Source of the DNA: Bradyrhizobium stylosanthis
GTDB taxonomy: Bacteria > Pseudomonadota > Alphaproteobacteria > Rhizobiales > Xanthobacteraceae
Direction: 5' to 3'
Assembly: GCF_001641335.1 (NCBI RefSeq)
Contig: NZ_LVEM01000001.1
Span: 966,580-1,030,579, forward strand
DNA: 64,000 nt
Part shown: positions 14,135 through 26,174 of the stretch, in pieces
Numbering within the stretch: the first letter of the stretch is position 1
How the letters are laid out: each line of letters opens with the position of its first letter
Program-made: the position numbers and the translations under genes
The notes under the pieces: generated by a model
What the model was told of the DNA's origin: nothing
Seen by the model: only the letters and a program-made list of their open reading frames with translations
Databases searched by the model: none

Positions 14135-16423
14135 ATGCAGCTTCGGGGTGGCGCGTTGAACAGTCTTGGAATGCTGCGGTCTGCCGTTTTGGCGACCGCA
14201 TCCGCTTGGGTTTTGGTGCCGCAGGCATCGCTCGCACAATCGTCCGCGCAAAGCGGCGCGGAGAACCTGCCGTCGGTGACGGTCACCGCACCGGAAGCGC
14301 GCCGCCGCGCGCCCGCGGCTGCGGTACGCAGCGCGCCGCGGCGGTCGGTGCAGACAGTAAACAGGAGCAAGCCGCAGCCGCAGCGCAATGCCGGTTTCGT
14401 CGAGACGGCGCGCGGCCCGGTGAACGGCTATGTCGGCAAGCGCAGCTCGTCCGGCACCAAGACCGACACGCCGATCATGGAGACGCCGCAATCGGTGTCC
14501 GTCATCGGTGCGGAGCAAATTCGCGACCAGAAGCCGAACAAGCTCGACGAAGTGCTGCGCTACACCGCCGGTGTGCGGGCAGGGACCTTCGGCGCGGATA
14601 CGCGCAACGATTGGTGGCTGATCCGCGGCTTCAAGTCCGACGATGTCGGTCTGTTCCTTGACGGCATGCAGTTGTTCTACACGTCCTACGCGAGCTGGAA
14701 GCTCCAGCCCTTCAACATGGAGCGCGTCGAGGTGCTGCGCGGTCCGTCTGCGGTGCTCTATGGCGGATCGAGCCCGAGCGGCATCGTCAACGTCATCAGC
14801 AAGATGCCGCCGGCGGCGCCGATCCGCTACGTCGAGACCGGCGTCAACAATTTCGGCAATGCCTATGTCGGCTTCGATGTCGGCGGGCCGGTCGCAACAC
14901 AGCCCCAGGATGGCGAGCTGTTCTACCGCGTCGTCGGCCAGGTCCAGAACGGCCCGACGCAGGTCAACTTCACGCCCGATAACAACTACTTCATCGCACC
15001 GTCGGTGACCTGGAAGCCGGATGCCGACACCACGTTCACGGTGCTGGCGTCGGCCTCGAAGCAGGACACCCGCGGCATCAACTTCCTGCCCTATGTCGGT
15101 ACGGTGACGAATGCCTCGTATGGCAAGATTCCGACCAGTTTCTTCGGCGGCGATCCCAGCGTAGACAAGTTCACGCGCGAGCAGGAGATGCTCGGCTACC
15201 AGTTCGAGCGCCATCTCACCGAAGACCTCACGTTCCGGCAGAACGCGCGGTTTGCGCATATCGACCTGACCTATCGCGGCTATGTCGGCAACGACGCCAA
15301 TCAGGCGACCGCCACGCTCAATCGCTACAATTGGTATGCGAAGAACACGGCCAATCAGGCTGATCTCGACAACCAGCTCGAATATCGCTTCAACACCGGC
15401 CCGGTGAGGCACACCATGCTGTTCGGCGTCGATCTGAAGGGCTATCAGATCGACGATTATCAGGCCTTCGGGTTCGGCGTGCCCTCAATCAGCATCTTCA
15501 ATCCCGTCTACGGCGGAGCCGAAACGCCGCTGCCGACCACGCCGTTCCGCAACTTCCTGATCACGCAGAAGCAGGCCGGCACCTATCTCCAGGACCAGAT
15601 GAAGCTCGGCAATTTCACGCTGGTCCTGAGCGGGCGGAATGATTGGGTCGAGACGACGCAGGACGCCCGCGACACGGGTGCCAGTGTCGACAGCCGCAAC
15701 GACAGCAGGTTCAGCGGCCGTGCCGGGCTGATCTACAATTTCGACAACGGCATTGCGCCCTACGTCTCTTACTCGACCAGCTACAATCCGATCATCGGCC
15801 TCAATGCGCAGAACAAGCTGTTCCTGCCGGAGACGGGCAAGCAGGCTGAGATCGGTGTGAAGGTCGCACCGAAGGGTTTCGACGGCTATTTCACGGTCTC
15901 GGCCTTCGATCTGGTCCGTCAGAATGTTGCGACGACACTGCCGGGCAGTGTTCCGGTTCTGCAGAACCAGACCGGCGAGGTGACCTCGCGCGGCATCGAG
16001 CTCGAGGCGGTCGCCAACGCCACCAAGGAACTGAAGCTGATCGGCGCGTTCACCGCCTATCATCTGTTCAACAGCAAGGACCTCGATCCGACCCTGGTCG
16101 GCAAGACCCCGACCAACACGCCTGAGATGCTGGTCTCTGGCTGGGCGGACTACACCTTCAAGGACGGACCGCTCGAGGGCTTCGGCTTCGGTGGCGGCGT
16201 CCGCTATATCGGCTCGTCCTGGGCCGATACCGCCAACACCCTCGAGGTTCCCGCGGTGGTGCTCGGCGACCTCGCGCTCCACTACGAATGGCAGAACTGG
16301 CGCACGGCCCTCAACGTCATCAACCTGACCGACAAGATCTATGTCGCGAGCTGCGCGTCGGCCACGTCCTGCTTCTACGGCGACCGCCGGCGGGTCACCG
16401 CCAGCGTCTCCTACAAATGGTGA
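14135..16423 (+). CDS. TonB-dependent siderophore receptor (FhuA/FpvA type)
   Basis: The 762-residue protein has a signal peptide (MLRSAVLATASAWVLVPQASLAQ; an alternative start is 14171), a TonB box (LPSVTVTA), a plug domain (TPQSVSVIGAEQIRDQKPNKL, then VEVLRGPSAVLYGGSSPSG) and a 22-strand type barrel ending in the aromatic residue expected for outer membrane insertion (ASVSYKW). It matches the ferric-siderophore branch. No siderophore biosynthesis, ABC uptake or FecIR-type genes are nearby, so it is an orphan receptor, probably for a xenosiderophore. Confidence 0.92.
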   Translation: MQLRGGALNSLGMLRSAVLATASAWVLVPQASLAQSSAQSGAENLPSVTVTAPEARRRAPAAAVRSAPRRSVQTVNRSKPQPQRNAGFVETARGPVNGYVGKRSSSGTKTDTPIMETPQSVSVIGAEQIRDQKPNKLDEVLRYTAGVRAGTFGADTRNDWWLIRGFKSDDVGLFLDGMQLFYTSYASWKLQPFNMERVEVLRGPSAVLYGGSSPSGIVNVISKMPPAAPIRYVETGVNNFGNAYVGFDVGGPVATQPQDGELFYRVVGQVQNGPTQVNFTPDNNYFIAPSVTWKPDADTTFTVLASASKQDTRGINFLPYVGTVTNASYGKIPTSFFGGDPSVDKFTREQEMLGYQFERHLTEDLTFRQNARFAHIDLTYRGYVGNDANQATATLNRYNWYAKNTANQADLDNQLEYRFNTGPVRHTMLFGVDLKGYQIDDYQAFGFGVPSISIFNPVYGGAETPLPTTPFRNFLITQKQAGTYLQDQMKLGNFTLVLSGRNDWVETTQDARDTGASVDSRNDSRFSGRAGLIYNFDNGIAPYVSYSTSYNPIIGLNAQNKLFLPETGKQAEIGVKVAPKGFDGYFTVSAFDLVRQNVATTLPGSVPVLQNQTGEVTSRGIELEAVANATKELKLIGAFTAYHLFNSKDLDPTLVGKTPTNTPEMLVSGWADYTFKDGPLEGFGFGGGVRYIGSSWADTANTLEVPAVVLGDLALHYEWQNWRTALNVINLTDKIYVASCASATSCFYGDRRRVTASVSYKW

Positions 16424-17114
16424 GGCCAGGGTGAGGACAGGCGAGGGCAGTCTCGCGCCTGCCTGATCCCGTCCGCCTCCTGTCCTGACGACCGGACGAC
16501 CGCCGATCTTCCGTTGGGGAGACGATGAGCTCCAGGCCATGCCCCCCGGCCGAAAGCTCATGCGAGCGCGGCGCGTGCGACGACCCAGCAAGTCGCCGCC
16601 GCGCTCGCGGTCGGTCGGGTCCGGAGCCGCCCCGACGCATTCGCCAGACGGGCCCCGGACCCGTCGTGATGCATGGCTCGTCCGATTGCCTCTGCCGTGC
16701 TGGTCCTGCCCATGGCCGAGATCATCTGCGCGGTGCCCGCAGTGCCCGTCGGCAATATGTCGCCGGGGTGACGGAAAGGGCCTCCGCACCGCGTCATGGC
16801 CCGGCCATGGGTGCGCTGCCACACGAAAAATCCGAGCATTTTGCCCCGATGCTGCGTGACGGAGAGCCGCCGCGCTCTATGCACCGCAATCTCGGAACGG
16901 CCGCCGTGCAAAACTGCCGTCACCCTTGCTGGGCTGGGCGATCTGCTCCATACCAGCCGCGGGGTGATTCCGGGATTTCCACCGTTCTGGGGCGACAAAG
17001 GGCCTAAAAAGAGCGTGTCTTGCGCCCATTGGTGCACTGCGCTAAGGCTCAGAATAATTCCAAATCGGGACGAATCCGCGGCTCCCCCGACGTCGCGGGA
17101 AAAAGGGCTCGCCA
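16424..17114. other. 690-base gap before nuoA
   Basis: No convincing gene. Open frames of up to 195 codons on both strands lack recognisable motifs and ribosome sites and have low-complexity Arg/Pro/Gly composition typical of non-coding high-GC DNA. The right end should hold the nuo promoter: TTGGTG (17029-17034), 17 bases and GAATAA (17052-17057) is a weak sigma-70 type candidate about 55 bases before the nuoA start. Confidence 0.4.
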
Positions 17115-17480
17115 ATGAGCGGCATTCTGCAGAACTATCTTCCACTCGTCGTCTTCATAGGGGTAGCGGGCCTCATCGGCCTCGTGCTGCTGATCGCGCC
17201 GTTCATTGTCGCGTTCCAGCAGCCGGACCCGGAAAAGCTGTCGGCGTATGAGTGCGGATTCAACGCCTTCGACGACGCGCGAATGAAGTTCGACGTCCGC
17301 TTCTATCTGGTCGCCATCCTCTTCATCATCTTCGACCTCGAGGTGGCGTTCCTGTTTCCCTGGGCGGTGGCGTTCGGCAAGCTTGGCGCGACCGGCTTCT
17401 GGTCCATGGTGGTGTTTCTCGCCGTGCTGACGGTCGGGTTCGCCTATGAATGGAAGAAGGGAGCACTCGAATGGGATTGA
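17115..17480 (+). CDS. nuoA: NADH-quinone oxidoreductase subunit A
   Basis: The 121-residue protein has three transmembrane helices and the family signature around [25 protein letters not shown], in the loop that contacts the quinone channel. It opens the complex I operon. The following nuoB start lies within its last codons (10-base overlap). Confidence 0.97.
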   Translation: MSGILQNYLPLVVFIGVAGLIGLVLLIAPFIVAFQQPDPEKLSAYECGFNAFDDARMKFDVRFYLVAILFIIFDLEVAFLFPWAVAFGKLGATGFWSMVVFLAVLTVGFAYEWKKGALEWD

Positions 17481-18058
17481 ACCCTGCAACGTCCGCCGGT
17501 CCGGTGATTGCGCCGGCCCCCAAGGGCATTCTGGATCCGTCGACCGGCAGGCCGGTCGGGGCCAATGATCCGTTCTTCCTCGAGGTCAACTCCGAGCTGT
17601 CCGACAAGGGCTTCTTCGTGGCTGCGACCGACGACCTCATCACCTGGGCCCGCACCGGCTCGCTGATGTGGATGACCTTCGGTCTCGCCTGTTGCGCCGT
17701 CGAGATGATGCAGGTGTCGATGCCGCGCTACGACGTCGAGCGCTTCGGCTTCGCCCCGCGTGCCTCGCCGCGCCAGTCCGACGTGATGATCGTCGCCGGT
17801 ACCCTGACCAACAAGATGGCCCCGGCGCTGCGCAAGGTCTACGACCAGATGCCCGAGCCGCGCTACGTCATCTCGATGGGCTCGTGCGCCAATGGCGGCG
17901 GCTACTATCACTATTCCTACTCGGTCGTGCGCGGCTGCGACCGCATCGTGCCGATCGACATCTACGTGCCGGGCTGCCCGCCCACGGCGGAAGCGCTGCT
18001 GTACGGCGTGCTGCTGCTGCAGAAGAAGATCCGGCGCACCGGCACCATCGAACGCTAA
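17471..18058 (+). CDS. nuoB: NADH-quinone oxidoreductase subunit B
   Basis: The 195-residue protein carries the N2 cluster ligands: the tandem cysteines in [10 protein letters not shown] (C74, C75), C139 in MGSCANGGG and C169 in [12 protein letters not shown]2 passes electrons to quinone at the NuoB-NuoD interface. The start at 17471 (MGLNPAT) overlaps nuoA; an in-frame ATG-like start seven codons earlier lies inside nuoA and is less likely. Confidence 0.97.
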   Translation: MGLNPATSAGPVIAPAPKGILDPSTGRPVGANDPFFLEVNSELSDKGFFVAATDDLITWARTGSLMWMTFGLACCAVEMMQVSMPRYDVERFGFAPRASPRQSDVMIVAGTLTNKMAPALRKVYDQMPEPRYVISMGSCANGGGYYHYSYSVVRGCDRIVPIDIYVPGCPPTAEALLYGVLLLQKKIRRTGTIER

Positions 18059-18069
18059 GGTTTTACGTC

Positions 18070-18681
18070 ATGGACGACGGCAAGCTCGACGCCCTTGGGC
18101 AAACGATCGTTAGCGCGCTTCCGGGCGCCGCCACCGGTCACACGGTGGCCTTCAACCAGCTCACGGTTGATGTCGAGGCCAGCAAGATTGTCGAGGTGGT
18201 CAAGTACCTCCGCGACGATCCGAATTGCCGTTTCGTCAACTTCACCGACATTACGGCCGCCGACTATCCGTCGCGCGACAAGCGCTTCGACGTGATCTAC
18301 CACTTCCTGTCACCGACCCTGAACACCCGCATCCGTCTCAAGGCGCAGGCCGACGAGACCACGCAGGTGCCGTCGTTGATCGAAATTTTCCCCGGCGCCG
18401 ACTGGTTCGAGCGCGAGGCCTACGACCTCTACGGCGTGTTCTTCGTCGGCCACCCCGACATGCGCCGCATCCTCACCGATTACGGTTTCGAGGGTCACCC
18501 GCTGCGCAAGGACTTCCCGCTCACCGGTTTCGTCGAGGTCCGCTACGACGACCAGGAGAAGCGGGTCGTGTACGAGCCCGTCCGGCTCAACCAGGAATTC
18601 CGCAAGTTCGATTTCCTCTCGCCGTGGGAAGGGGCGGACTATCCGCTTCCCGGTGACGAGAAGGCGGGACCGAAGGCCTGA
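18070..18681 (+). CDS. nuoC: NADH-quinone oxidoreductase subunit C
   Basis: The 203-residue protein has the 30-kDa subunit signature ([20 protein letters not shown]) and the conserved [12 protein letters not shown]. It is a separate gene rather than a NuoCD fusion, as usual in alphaproteobacteria. It is part of the hydrophilic arm. The start at 18070 is 11 bases after nuoB and the stop is two bases before nuoD. Confidence 0.97.
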   Translation: MDDGKLDALGQTIVSALPGAATGHTVAFNQLTVDVEASKIVEVVKYLRDDPNCRFVNFTDITAADYPSRDKRFDVIYHFLSPTLNTRIRLKAQADETTQVPSLIEIFPGADWFEREAYDLYGVFFVGHPDMRRILTDYGFEGHPLRKDFPLTGFVEVRYDDQEKRVVYEPVRLNQEFRKFDFLSPWEGADYPLPGDEKAGPKA

Positions 18682-18683
18682 TC

Positions 18684-19880
18684 ATGAACGAGCAACCCGA
18701 ACAGCTTCGCAATTTCACCATCAACTTCGGGCCGCAGCATCCGGCGGCGCACGGCGTGCTGCGCCTGGTGCTGGAGCTTGACGGCGAGATCGTCGCCCGC
18801 GTCGATCCCCATATCGGCCTGCTTCACCGCGGCACCGAGAAGCTGATCGAGCAGAAAACCTATCTCCAGGCGATCCCGTATTTCGACCGCCTCGACTACG
18901 TCGCGCCGATGAACCAGGAGCATGCCTTCTGCCTCGCGGCCGAAAAGCTGCTCGGCATCGAGGTGCCGCGCCGCGGCCAGCTCATCCGCGTGCTCTATTG
19001 CGAGATTGGCCGCATTCTCTCTCACCTCCTCAACGTCACCACGCAGGCGATGGACGTCGGCGCGCTGACCCCGCCGCTGTGGGGCTTCGAAGAGCGCGAA
19101 AAGCTGATGGTGTTCTACGAGCGCGCCTCCGGCAGCCGCATGCATGCAGCCTTCTTCCGCGTCGGCGGCGTGCATCAGGACCTGCCGCAGAAGCTGGTCG
19201 ACGACATCGAGGCCTGGTGCGATCCGTTCCTGAAGGTCGTGGACGATCTCGACCGCCTGCTCACCGCCAACCGCATCTTCAAGCAGCGCAACGTCGACAT
19301 CGGCGTGGTGCCGCTGAAGGAAGCCTGGGAGTGGGGCTTCTCCGGCGTGATGGTGCGCGGCTCGGGCGCGGCCTGGGACCTGCGCAAGTCGCAGCCCTAT
19401 GAATGCTACGCCGAGATGGATTTCGACATCCCGATCGGCAAGAACGGCGACTGCTACGACCGCTACCTGATCCGCATGGAAGAGATGCGCCAGTCCGTGC
19501 GCATCATGAAGCAGTGCATCCAGAAGCTGAACGCGGCCGACGGGAAGGGCGCCGTCGTCGTCGAAGACAACAAGGTCGCTCCGCCCCGCCGCGGCGAGAT
19601 GAAGCGCTCGATGGAAGCGCTGATCCACCACTTCAAGCTCTATACCGAAGGCGTTCACGTGCCGGCCGGCGAGGTCTACGCCGCGGTCGAGGCGCCCAAG
19701 GGCGAGTTCGGCGTCTATCTCGTCTCCGACGGCACCAACAAGCCCTACAAGTGCAAGATCCGCGCGCCGGGCTTTGCCCATCTGCAGGCGATGGACCACA
19801 TCTGCCGCGGCCATCTGCTCGCCGACGTCTCGGCCATTCTCGGCTCGCTCGACATCGTGTTCGGAGAGGTCGATCGGTGA
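18684..19880 (+). CDS. nuoD: NADH-quinone oxidoreductase subunit D
   Basis: The 398-residue protein is the 49-kDa subunit forming the quinone pocket. [14 protein letters not shown] near the N-terminus contains the His implicated in quinone binding, with a later [19 protein letters not shown] region and [10 protein letters not shown]. Its stop overlaps the start of a FkbM methyltransferase gene in TGATG, tying the expression of the two. Confidence 0.97.
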   Translation: MNEQPEQLRNFTINFGPQHPAAHGVLRLVLELDGEIVARVDPHIGLLHRGTEKLIEQKTYLQAIPYFDRLDYVAPMNQEHAFCLAAEKLLGIEVPRRGQLIRVLYCEIGRILSHLLNVTTQAMDVGALTPPLWGFEEREKLMVFYERASGSRMHAAFFRVGGVHQDLPQKLVDDIEAWCDPFLKVVDDLDRLLTANRIFKQRNVDIGVVPLKEAWEWGFSGVMVRGSGAAWDLRKSQPYECYAEMDFDIPIGKNGDCYDRYLIRMEEMRQSVRIMKQCIQKLNAADGKGAVVVEDNKVAPPRRGEMKRSMEALIHHFKLYTEGVHVPAGEVYAAVEAPKGEFGVYLVSDGTNKPYKCKIRAPGFAHLQAMDHICRGHLLADVSAILGSLDIVFGEVDR

Positions 19881-20842
19881 TGGCGCAGGCGCCAATCCAG
19901 TTTGACCGCGCCTCGGGGGCCCTTGAAGGGGCCAACCTGTGGGAGCGGACGGCTGCGTTGGCGCTGGTGACGGGATCGAAGATCTCCTCGCACTTCTCGC
20001 ACATGGGCTACATCGCCTGCGCCAACCTGCTGCGGAAGACGCTGCCGGAGCGCAACATCGCGATCAGGCTCAATCCCGACGCCGTGTTCGAATTCCCGTA
20101 TGGCGACGGCTATTGGAGCAAGCTGCTCAACCGCTCGTACAATTACGAAGACGAGCTCGAGCTGCTGTTTTCCGACTCCATCGACGTCGACTACACGCTG
20201 CTCGATTGCGGCGCGAATTACGGCTACTGGTCGGTGCTGGTCTCGAGCAAGCCGTTCGGCGCACACAAGGCGATCGCGATCGAGCCGTCCGGGCAGAACT
20301 ATCCGAAGCTCGCCAACAACGCCCGCGTCAACGCTGGTCGCTTCGAGACCATGAAGTGCGCGATCGGCTCCGCCCGCGGCACCGCGCGTCTGTCGGGCAC
20401 CAAGCACGAGGCCTTCAGCATCGCCGGCGATCCGTCGGCGGGCGGCGAGGACGTGCCGGTCATTTCGCTCGACAACCTCATCGACGACGGCAAGGTCGCG
20501 GCATCGGGCAAGTACCTGATCAAGCTCGACGTCGAGGGCGTCGAGATCGAGGCGATCAAGGGCGGCGCCCGGCTGCTCCAGGCCGACAGCGTCATCATGT
20601 GCGAGGAGCACGGCAGCGACCGCTCCCATGCGGTGTCGCGCTACATCCTCGAGCAGACCCCGCTGAAGCTGATCGTGTTCGATCCGCGCAGCAACCGGAT
20701 GGAGACCGTGACCGAGCTGTCGATCCTCGACCGCATCAAGGTCTCGACCCACGTCGGCTACAACGTTTTCGGCACCGCAAGCGCATTCTGGCAGGACAGG
20801 ATCGAAGCCCTCAATGCCAAGACCGCGCGCCGCATGCAGTGA
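19880..20842 (+). CDS. FkbM-family methyltransferase inserted in the nuo operon
   Basis: The 320-residue protein has an N-terminal region of about 100 residues with no clear domain, then a SAM-binding fold: TLLDCGANYGYW (motif I, residues about 106-117), AIAIEPSGQNYPKL (acidic end of strand 2) and YLIKLDVEGVEIEAIKGGARLL (FkbM hallmark). It begins in a TGATG overlap with nuoD and ends 12 bases before nuoE, so it is embedded in the complex I transcript. Known FkbM substrates are small molecules and proteins. In mitochondria the unrelated NDUFAF7 methylates an arginine of the NuoD homologue, so a role in complex I maturation is a tempting but unproven inference. Confidence 0.85.
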   Translation: MAQAPIQFDRASGALEGANLWERTAALALVTGSKISSHFSHMGYIACANLLRKTLPERNIAIRLNPDAVFEFPYGDGYWSKLLNRSYNYEDELELLFSDSIDVDYTLLDCGANYGYWSVLVSSKPFGAHKAIAIEPSGQNYPKLANNARVNAGRFETMKCAIGSARGTARLSGTKHEAFSIAGDPSAGGEDVPVISLDNLIDDGKVAASGKYLIKLDVEGVEIEAIKGGARLLQADSVIMCEEHGSDRSHAVSRYILEQTPLKLIVFDPRSNRMETVTELSILDRIKVSTHVGYNVFGTASAFWQDRIEALNAKTARRMQ

Positions 20843-20854
20843 GAGATTGAAGAT

Positions 20855-21466
20855 ATGTCCGTTCGCCGATTAGCACCGAAGGAAGTCCAGCCCGCGAGCT
20901 TCGCGTTCACGGAGGAGAACCTCGCATTCGCCAAGCAGCAGATCGCGAAATATCCGGCCGGCCGGCAAGCCTCCGCGGTCATCGCCATTCTCTGGCGCGT
21001 CCAGGAGCAGCACGAGGGCTGGGTCTCGGAAGCCGCCATCCGCGCCGTCGCCGACCTGCTCGACATGCCCTATATCCGCGTGCTGGAGGTCGCGACCTTC
21101 TACACGATGTTCCAGCTCGCCCCGGTCGGCAAGAAGGCGCACGTCCAGGTCTGCGGCACCACGCCGTGCCGGCTGCGCGGCGCCGAGGATCTGATCCACG
21201 TCTGCGAGCACCGCATCCATCACGAGCCCTTCCATCTGTCCAAGGACGGCAATTTCAGCTGGGAGGAGGTCGAGTGCCTCGGCGCCTGCGTGAACGCGCC
21301 GATGGTGCTGATCGGCAAGGACACCTATGAGGACCTGACCAAGGAAAGCTTCGGCAAGGTGCTCGACGGCTTCGCTTCGGGCAATCCGCCCAAGCCCGGT
21401 CCGCAGAACGGTCGCCAGTTCTCGGCGCCGAACGGTGGGCCGACCACGCTGAAGGAGATCACCTGA
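20855..21466 (+). CDS. nuoE: NADH-quinone oxidoreductase subunit E
   Basis: The 203-residue protein is the 24-kDa subunit with the N1a [2Fe-2S] site: [15 protein letters not shown] and, about 40 residues on, [11 protein letters not shown]. The C-terminal 30 residues are a Pro/Gly-rich extension ([19 protein letters not shown]) common in alphaproteobacterial NuoE. The stop overlaps a small membrane protein gene by one base. Confidence 0.97.
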   Translation: MSVRRLAPKEVQPASFAFTEENLAFAKQQIAKYPAGRQASAVIAILWRVQEQHEGWVSEAAIRAVADLLDMPYIRVLEVATFYTMFQLAPVGKKAHVQVCGTTPCRLRGAEDLIHVCEHRIHHEPFHLSKDGNFSWEEVECLGACVNAPMVLIGKDTYEDLTKESFGKVLDGFASGNPPKPGPQNGRQFSAPNGGPTTLKEIT

Positions 21467-21672
21467 TGCGTGATCTCTCGTCGCCGGCCGTGCAGGGGAG
21501 CGGTGCCATGAAGAAATGGGGCTTCATCGCGATGCATGCCGCCGTGGCGGCTGCCTTCATCTTTCTCCTGCAACGCTTCAGCCTGAACGCGTCGCTGGAA
21601 TCCAGCCTGCTCTGGGCGCTGACGTTTGGCGTCTGCGCCGCCGGGCTTGCCTACAAGCAAGCCAACCGTTGA
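21466..21672 (+). CDS. Small two-helix membrane protein between nuoE and nuoF
   Basis: The frame encodes 68 residues from the ATG overlapping the nuoE stop (TGATG, with AAGGAG upstream), or 54 residues from MKKWGFIAMH at 21508, which also has a GGGGAG site. The second start gives a compact protein with two hydrophobic helices (WGFIAMHAAVAAAFIFLLQRF and LLWALTFGVCAAGLAY). Its position is conserved-looking: no gap to nuoE and 15 bases to nuoF. No named family. An accessory or assembly role for complex I is possible, but only by location. Confidence 0.6.
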   Translation: MRDLSSPAVQGSGAMKKWGFIAMHAAVAAAFIFLLQRFSLNASLESSLLWALTFGVCAAGLAYKQANR

Positions 21673-21687
21673 TCGGAAAGCACTGAT

Positions 21688-23013
<1,326 letters not shown>

Positions 23014-23018
23014 AGAGA

Positions 23019-25094
23019 ATGACCAAGCTCATCATCGACGGCAAAGAGATCGATGTCCCCGCCGAATACACGCTGCTTCAGGCGTGCGAGGCGGCCGGCG
23101 CCGAGATTCCGCGCTTCTGCTATCACGAGCGCCTGTCGATCGCCGGCAATTGCCGGATGTGCCTCGTCGAGGTGAAGGGCGGCCCGAAGCCGGTCGCGAG
23201 CTGCGCCTGGGGCGTGCGCGACTGCCGTCCGGGTCCCAAGGGCGAGCCGCCGGAGATCTCGACGCGTTCGCCGATGGTGAAGAAGGCGCGCGAAGGCGTG
23301 ATGGAGTTCCTTCTCATCAACCATCCGCTGGACTGCCCGATCTGCGACCAGGGCGGCGAGTGCGACCTGCAGGACCAGGCGATGGGCTATGGTGTCGACA
23401 CCAGCCGCTTCGCCGAGAACAAGCGCGCGGTCGAGGACAAGTACCTCGGCGCGCTGGTCAAGACCTCGATGAACCGCTGCATCCAGTGCACGCGCTGCGT
23501 CCGCTTCTCGGCGGAAGTCGCCGGCGCCCCCGAGATGGGCGCGACTGGCCGCGGCGAGGACATGGAGATCACGACCTATCTCGAGCACGCCCTGACCTCG
23601 GAATTGCAGGGCAATCTCGTCGACATCTGCCCGGTCGGCGCGTTGACCTCGAAGCCCTATGCTTTCGCGGCGCGCCCGTGGGAGCTCGGCAAGACCCAGT
23701 CGGTCGACGTCATGGATGGCGTCGGCTCGGCGATCCGCGTCGACACCCGCGGCCGCGAAGTGATGCGCGTGCTGCCGCGCATCAACGAGGCCGTGAACGA
23801 GGAGTGGATCTCGGACAAGACCCGTCACATCGTCGACGGCCTGCGCACCCAGCGCCTCGATCGGCCCTATATCCGCGAGGCCGGCAAGCTGCGCGCGGCG
23901 AGCTGGCAGGAGGCCTTTGCCGCGATCGCTGCGAAAGCGGCACGTACCGACGGCAAGCGCATCGGCGCGATCGCAGGCGATCTCGCCGGCGTCGAGGAGA
24001 TGTTCGCGCTGAAGGACCTGCTGTCGAAGTACGGCTCGGGCAATCTGGCGGTGCAGGGCGGTGACGCCTTCGATCCCGCGCTCGGCCGCGGCTCCTACAT
24101 CTTCAATCCGACGCTGGTCGGTGTCGAGCAGGCGGATGCGCTGCTCATCATCGGCGCCAATCCGCGCAAGGAAGCGGCTGTGTTCAACGCCCGCATCCGC
24201 AAGCGCTGGCGCGCCGGCGGCTTCAAGGTCGGCGTCATCGGCGCCAAGGCCGATCTCACCTACGACTATGACCATCTCGGCGCAGGCACCGAGACGCTCG
24301 GCGAGCTCGCAGCCGGCAAGCACTCCTTCATGGACGTGCTCAAGAACGCCAAGCACCCGATCATCCTGGTCGGCGCGGGCGCGGCTGCCCGTCACGACGG
24401 CGCCGCCATTCTCGCCGCCGCCGCCAAGCTCGCGCTCGACGTCGGCGCGCTCAAGGACGGCTGGAACGGGTTTGGCGTGCTGCACGAGACCGCCTCGCGC
24501 GTCGGCGCGCTCGATATCGGCTTCGCCGCCGGTCAGGGCGGCCTGAACGCCGCGCAGATGACGACCTTCGGCACGCTCGACCTGTTGTTCCTGCTTGGCG
24601 CCGACGAGATCAAGGCGCCGGACGGCACCTTCGTCGTCTACATCGGCACCCATGGCGACCGCGGTGCGCACCGCGCCGACGTGATCCTGCCGGCCGCCGC
24701 CTACACCGAGAAGTCCGCGATCTACGTCAACACCGAAGGCCGCGTGCAGATGACCGGCCGCGCCGCGTTCCCGCCGGGCGAAGCCCGCGAGGACTGGGCA
24801 ATCATCCGCGCGCTGTCGGAAGCGCTCGGCAAGAAGCTCGGTTACGACTCGCTTGCCGCGTTGCGTCAGGCGGTCTTCAAGGCCGTGCCGCACCTGATCC
24901 GTCTCGACCAGATCGAGGCCGGCTCCGCCGACCAGATCAAGAAGCTGGCAGGCAAGGGCGGCTCGCCCGAGAAGGCGCCGTTCAAGCCGCTGGTCGAGGA
25001 CTTCTATTTGACCAACCCAATCGCGCGTGCGTCCGCCGTGATGGCGGAATGCTCGCGGCTTGCCTCCGGGCAGATGCTGACCGCAGCGGAGTGA
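23019..25094 (+). CDS. nuoG: NADH-quinone oxidoreductase subunit G
   Basis: The 691-residue protein has an N-terminal [2Fe-2S] ferredoxin domain ([18 protein letters not shown], then VASCAW), the His-Cys3 site [19 protein letters not shown], and a [4Fe-4S] site [13 protein letters not shown] with later [11 protein letters not shown] molybdopterin-oxidoreductase-like domain follows, without a cofactor role. The extra N7 cluster ligands of E. coli-type NuoG are not seen, as in the mitochondrial-type subunit. Confidence 0.97.
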   Translation: MTKLIIDGKEIDVPAEYTLLQACEAAGAEIPRFCYHERLSIAGNCRMCLVEVKGGPKPVASCAWGVRDCRPGPKGEPPEISTRSPMVKKAREGVMEFLLINHPLDCPICDQGGECDLQDQAMGYGVDTSRFAENKRAVEDKYLGALVKTSMNRCIQCTRCVRFSAEVAGAPEMGATGRGEDMEITTYLEHALTSELQGNLVDICPVGALTSKPYAFAARPWELGKTQSVDVMDGVGSAIRVDTRGREVMRVLPRINEAVNEEWISDKTRHIVDGLRTQRLDRPYIREAGKLRAASWQEAFAAIAAKAARTDGKRIGAIAGDLAGVEEMFALKDLLSKYGSGNLAVQGGDAFDPALGRGSYIFNPTLVGVEQADALLIIGANPRKEAAVFNARIRKRWRAGGFKVGVIGAKADLTYDYDHLGAGTETLGELAAGKHSFMDVLKNAKHPIILVGAGAAARHDGAAILAAAAKLALDVGALKDGWNGFGVLHETASRVGALDIGFAAGQGGLNAAQMTTFGTLDLLFLLGADEIKAPDGTFVVYIGTHGDRGAHRADVILPAAAYTEKSAIYVNTEGRVQMTGRAAFPPGEAREDWAIIRALSEALGKKLGYDSLAALRQAVFKAVPHLIRLDQIEAGSADQIKKLAGKGGSPEKAPFKPLVEDFYLTNPIARASAVMAECSRLASGQMLTAAE

Positions 25095-25098
25095 GCTG

Positions 25099-26166
25099 AT
25101 GGAATTCTTCGAAAGCGCATTCTGGACCGGCTTCCTCTGGCCGCTGATCATCATGGTCGCGGAGAGCGTCCTGGTGCTCGTCGTCCTCCTGGTCGCGATC
25201 GCCTACATCCTGCTCGCCGACCGCAAGATCTGGGCGGCGGTGCAGATCCGCCGCGGCCCGAACGTGGTCGGCCCGTGGGGCCTGCTGCAGTCCTTCGCCG
25301 ACCTGCTCAAGTTCGTGCTGAAGGAGCCGATCATCCCGGCCGGCGCCAACAAGGGCGTGTTCCTGTTGGCGCCGCTGGTGTCGTGCGTGCTCGCGCTCGC
25401 GGCCTGGGCGGTGATCCCGACCAATCTCGGCTGGGTGATCTCCGACATCAATGTCGGCATCCTCTTCATCTTCGCGATCTCGTCGCTGTCGATCTACGGC
25501 ATCATCATGGCCGGCTGGTCGTCGAACTCGAAGTATCCGTTCCTGGCGGCGCTGCGCTCGGCGGCGCAGATGGTGTCCTATGAAGTCTCGATCGGCTTCG
25601 TCATCATCACGGTGCTGCTCTGCGCCGGCACGCTGAACCTGTCGGCCGTGGTCGAGGCCCAGCATGTCCGCGGTCTCGCCAGCCTGATCGGCCTGCCGCA
25701 GCTCACCATCCTCAACTGGTATGTCTGGCCGCTGTTCCCGATGTTCGTGGTGTTCTACGTCTCGGCGCTGGCGGAAACCAATCGTCCGCCCTTCGATCTC
25801 GTCGAAGCGGAATCCGAGCTCGTCGCCGGCTTCATGGTGGAATACGGATCGACCCCGTACCTGCTGTTCATGCTCGGCGAGTACGTCGCGATCGTCACGA
25901 TGTGCGCGATGGCCACGATCCTGTTCCTCGGGGGCTGGCTGCCGCCGGTGGACCTGCCGCCCTTCAACTGGGTGCCGGGGATCATCTGGTTCTCGTTGAA
26001 ACTGTTCTTCATGTTCTTCCTGTTCGCGATGGCAAAGGCGATTGTGCCGCGCTACCGCTACGACCAACTCATGCGTCTCGGCTGGAAGGTGTTCCTGCCG
26101 CTGTCGCTGGCGATGGTGGTCGTGGTGGCGGGCGTGCTGCAGTTCGCCGGCATCGCGCCGAAGTGA
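25099..26166 (+). CDS. nuoH: NADH-quinone oxidoreductase subunit H
   Basis: The 355-residue protein has eight or more transmembrane helices and typical NuoH motifs: [21 protein letters not shown] (quinone-channel loop) and [20 protein letters not shown] (acidic loop). It joins the peripheral arm to the membrane arm at the quinone entrance. Confidence 0.98.
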   Translation: MEFFESAFWTGFLWPLIIMVAESVLVLVVLLVAIAYILLADRKIWAAVQIRRGPNVVGPWGLLQSFADLLKFVLKEPIIPAGANKGVFLLAPLVSCVLALAAWAVIPTNLGWVISDINVGILFIFAISSLSIYGIIMAGWSSNSKYPFLAALRSAAQMVSYEVSIGFVIITVLLCAGTLNLSAVVEAQHVRGLASLIGLPQLTILNWYVWPLFPMFVVFYVSALAETNRPPFDLVEAESELVAGFMVEYGSTPYLLFMLGEYVAIVTMCAMATILFLGGWLPPVDLPPFNWVPGIIWFSLKLFFMFFLFAMAKAIVPRYRYDQLMRLGWKVFLPLSLAMVVVVAGVLQFAGIAPK

Positions 26167-26174
26167 GGGCCGTC

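Noticed and set aside
16558..17145. 195-codon minus-strand frame in the gap before nuoA
   Set aside because: No signal, domain or ribosome site, and it overlaps the nuoA start region; treated as non-coding.
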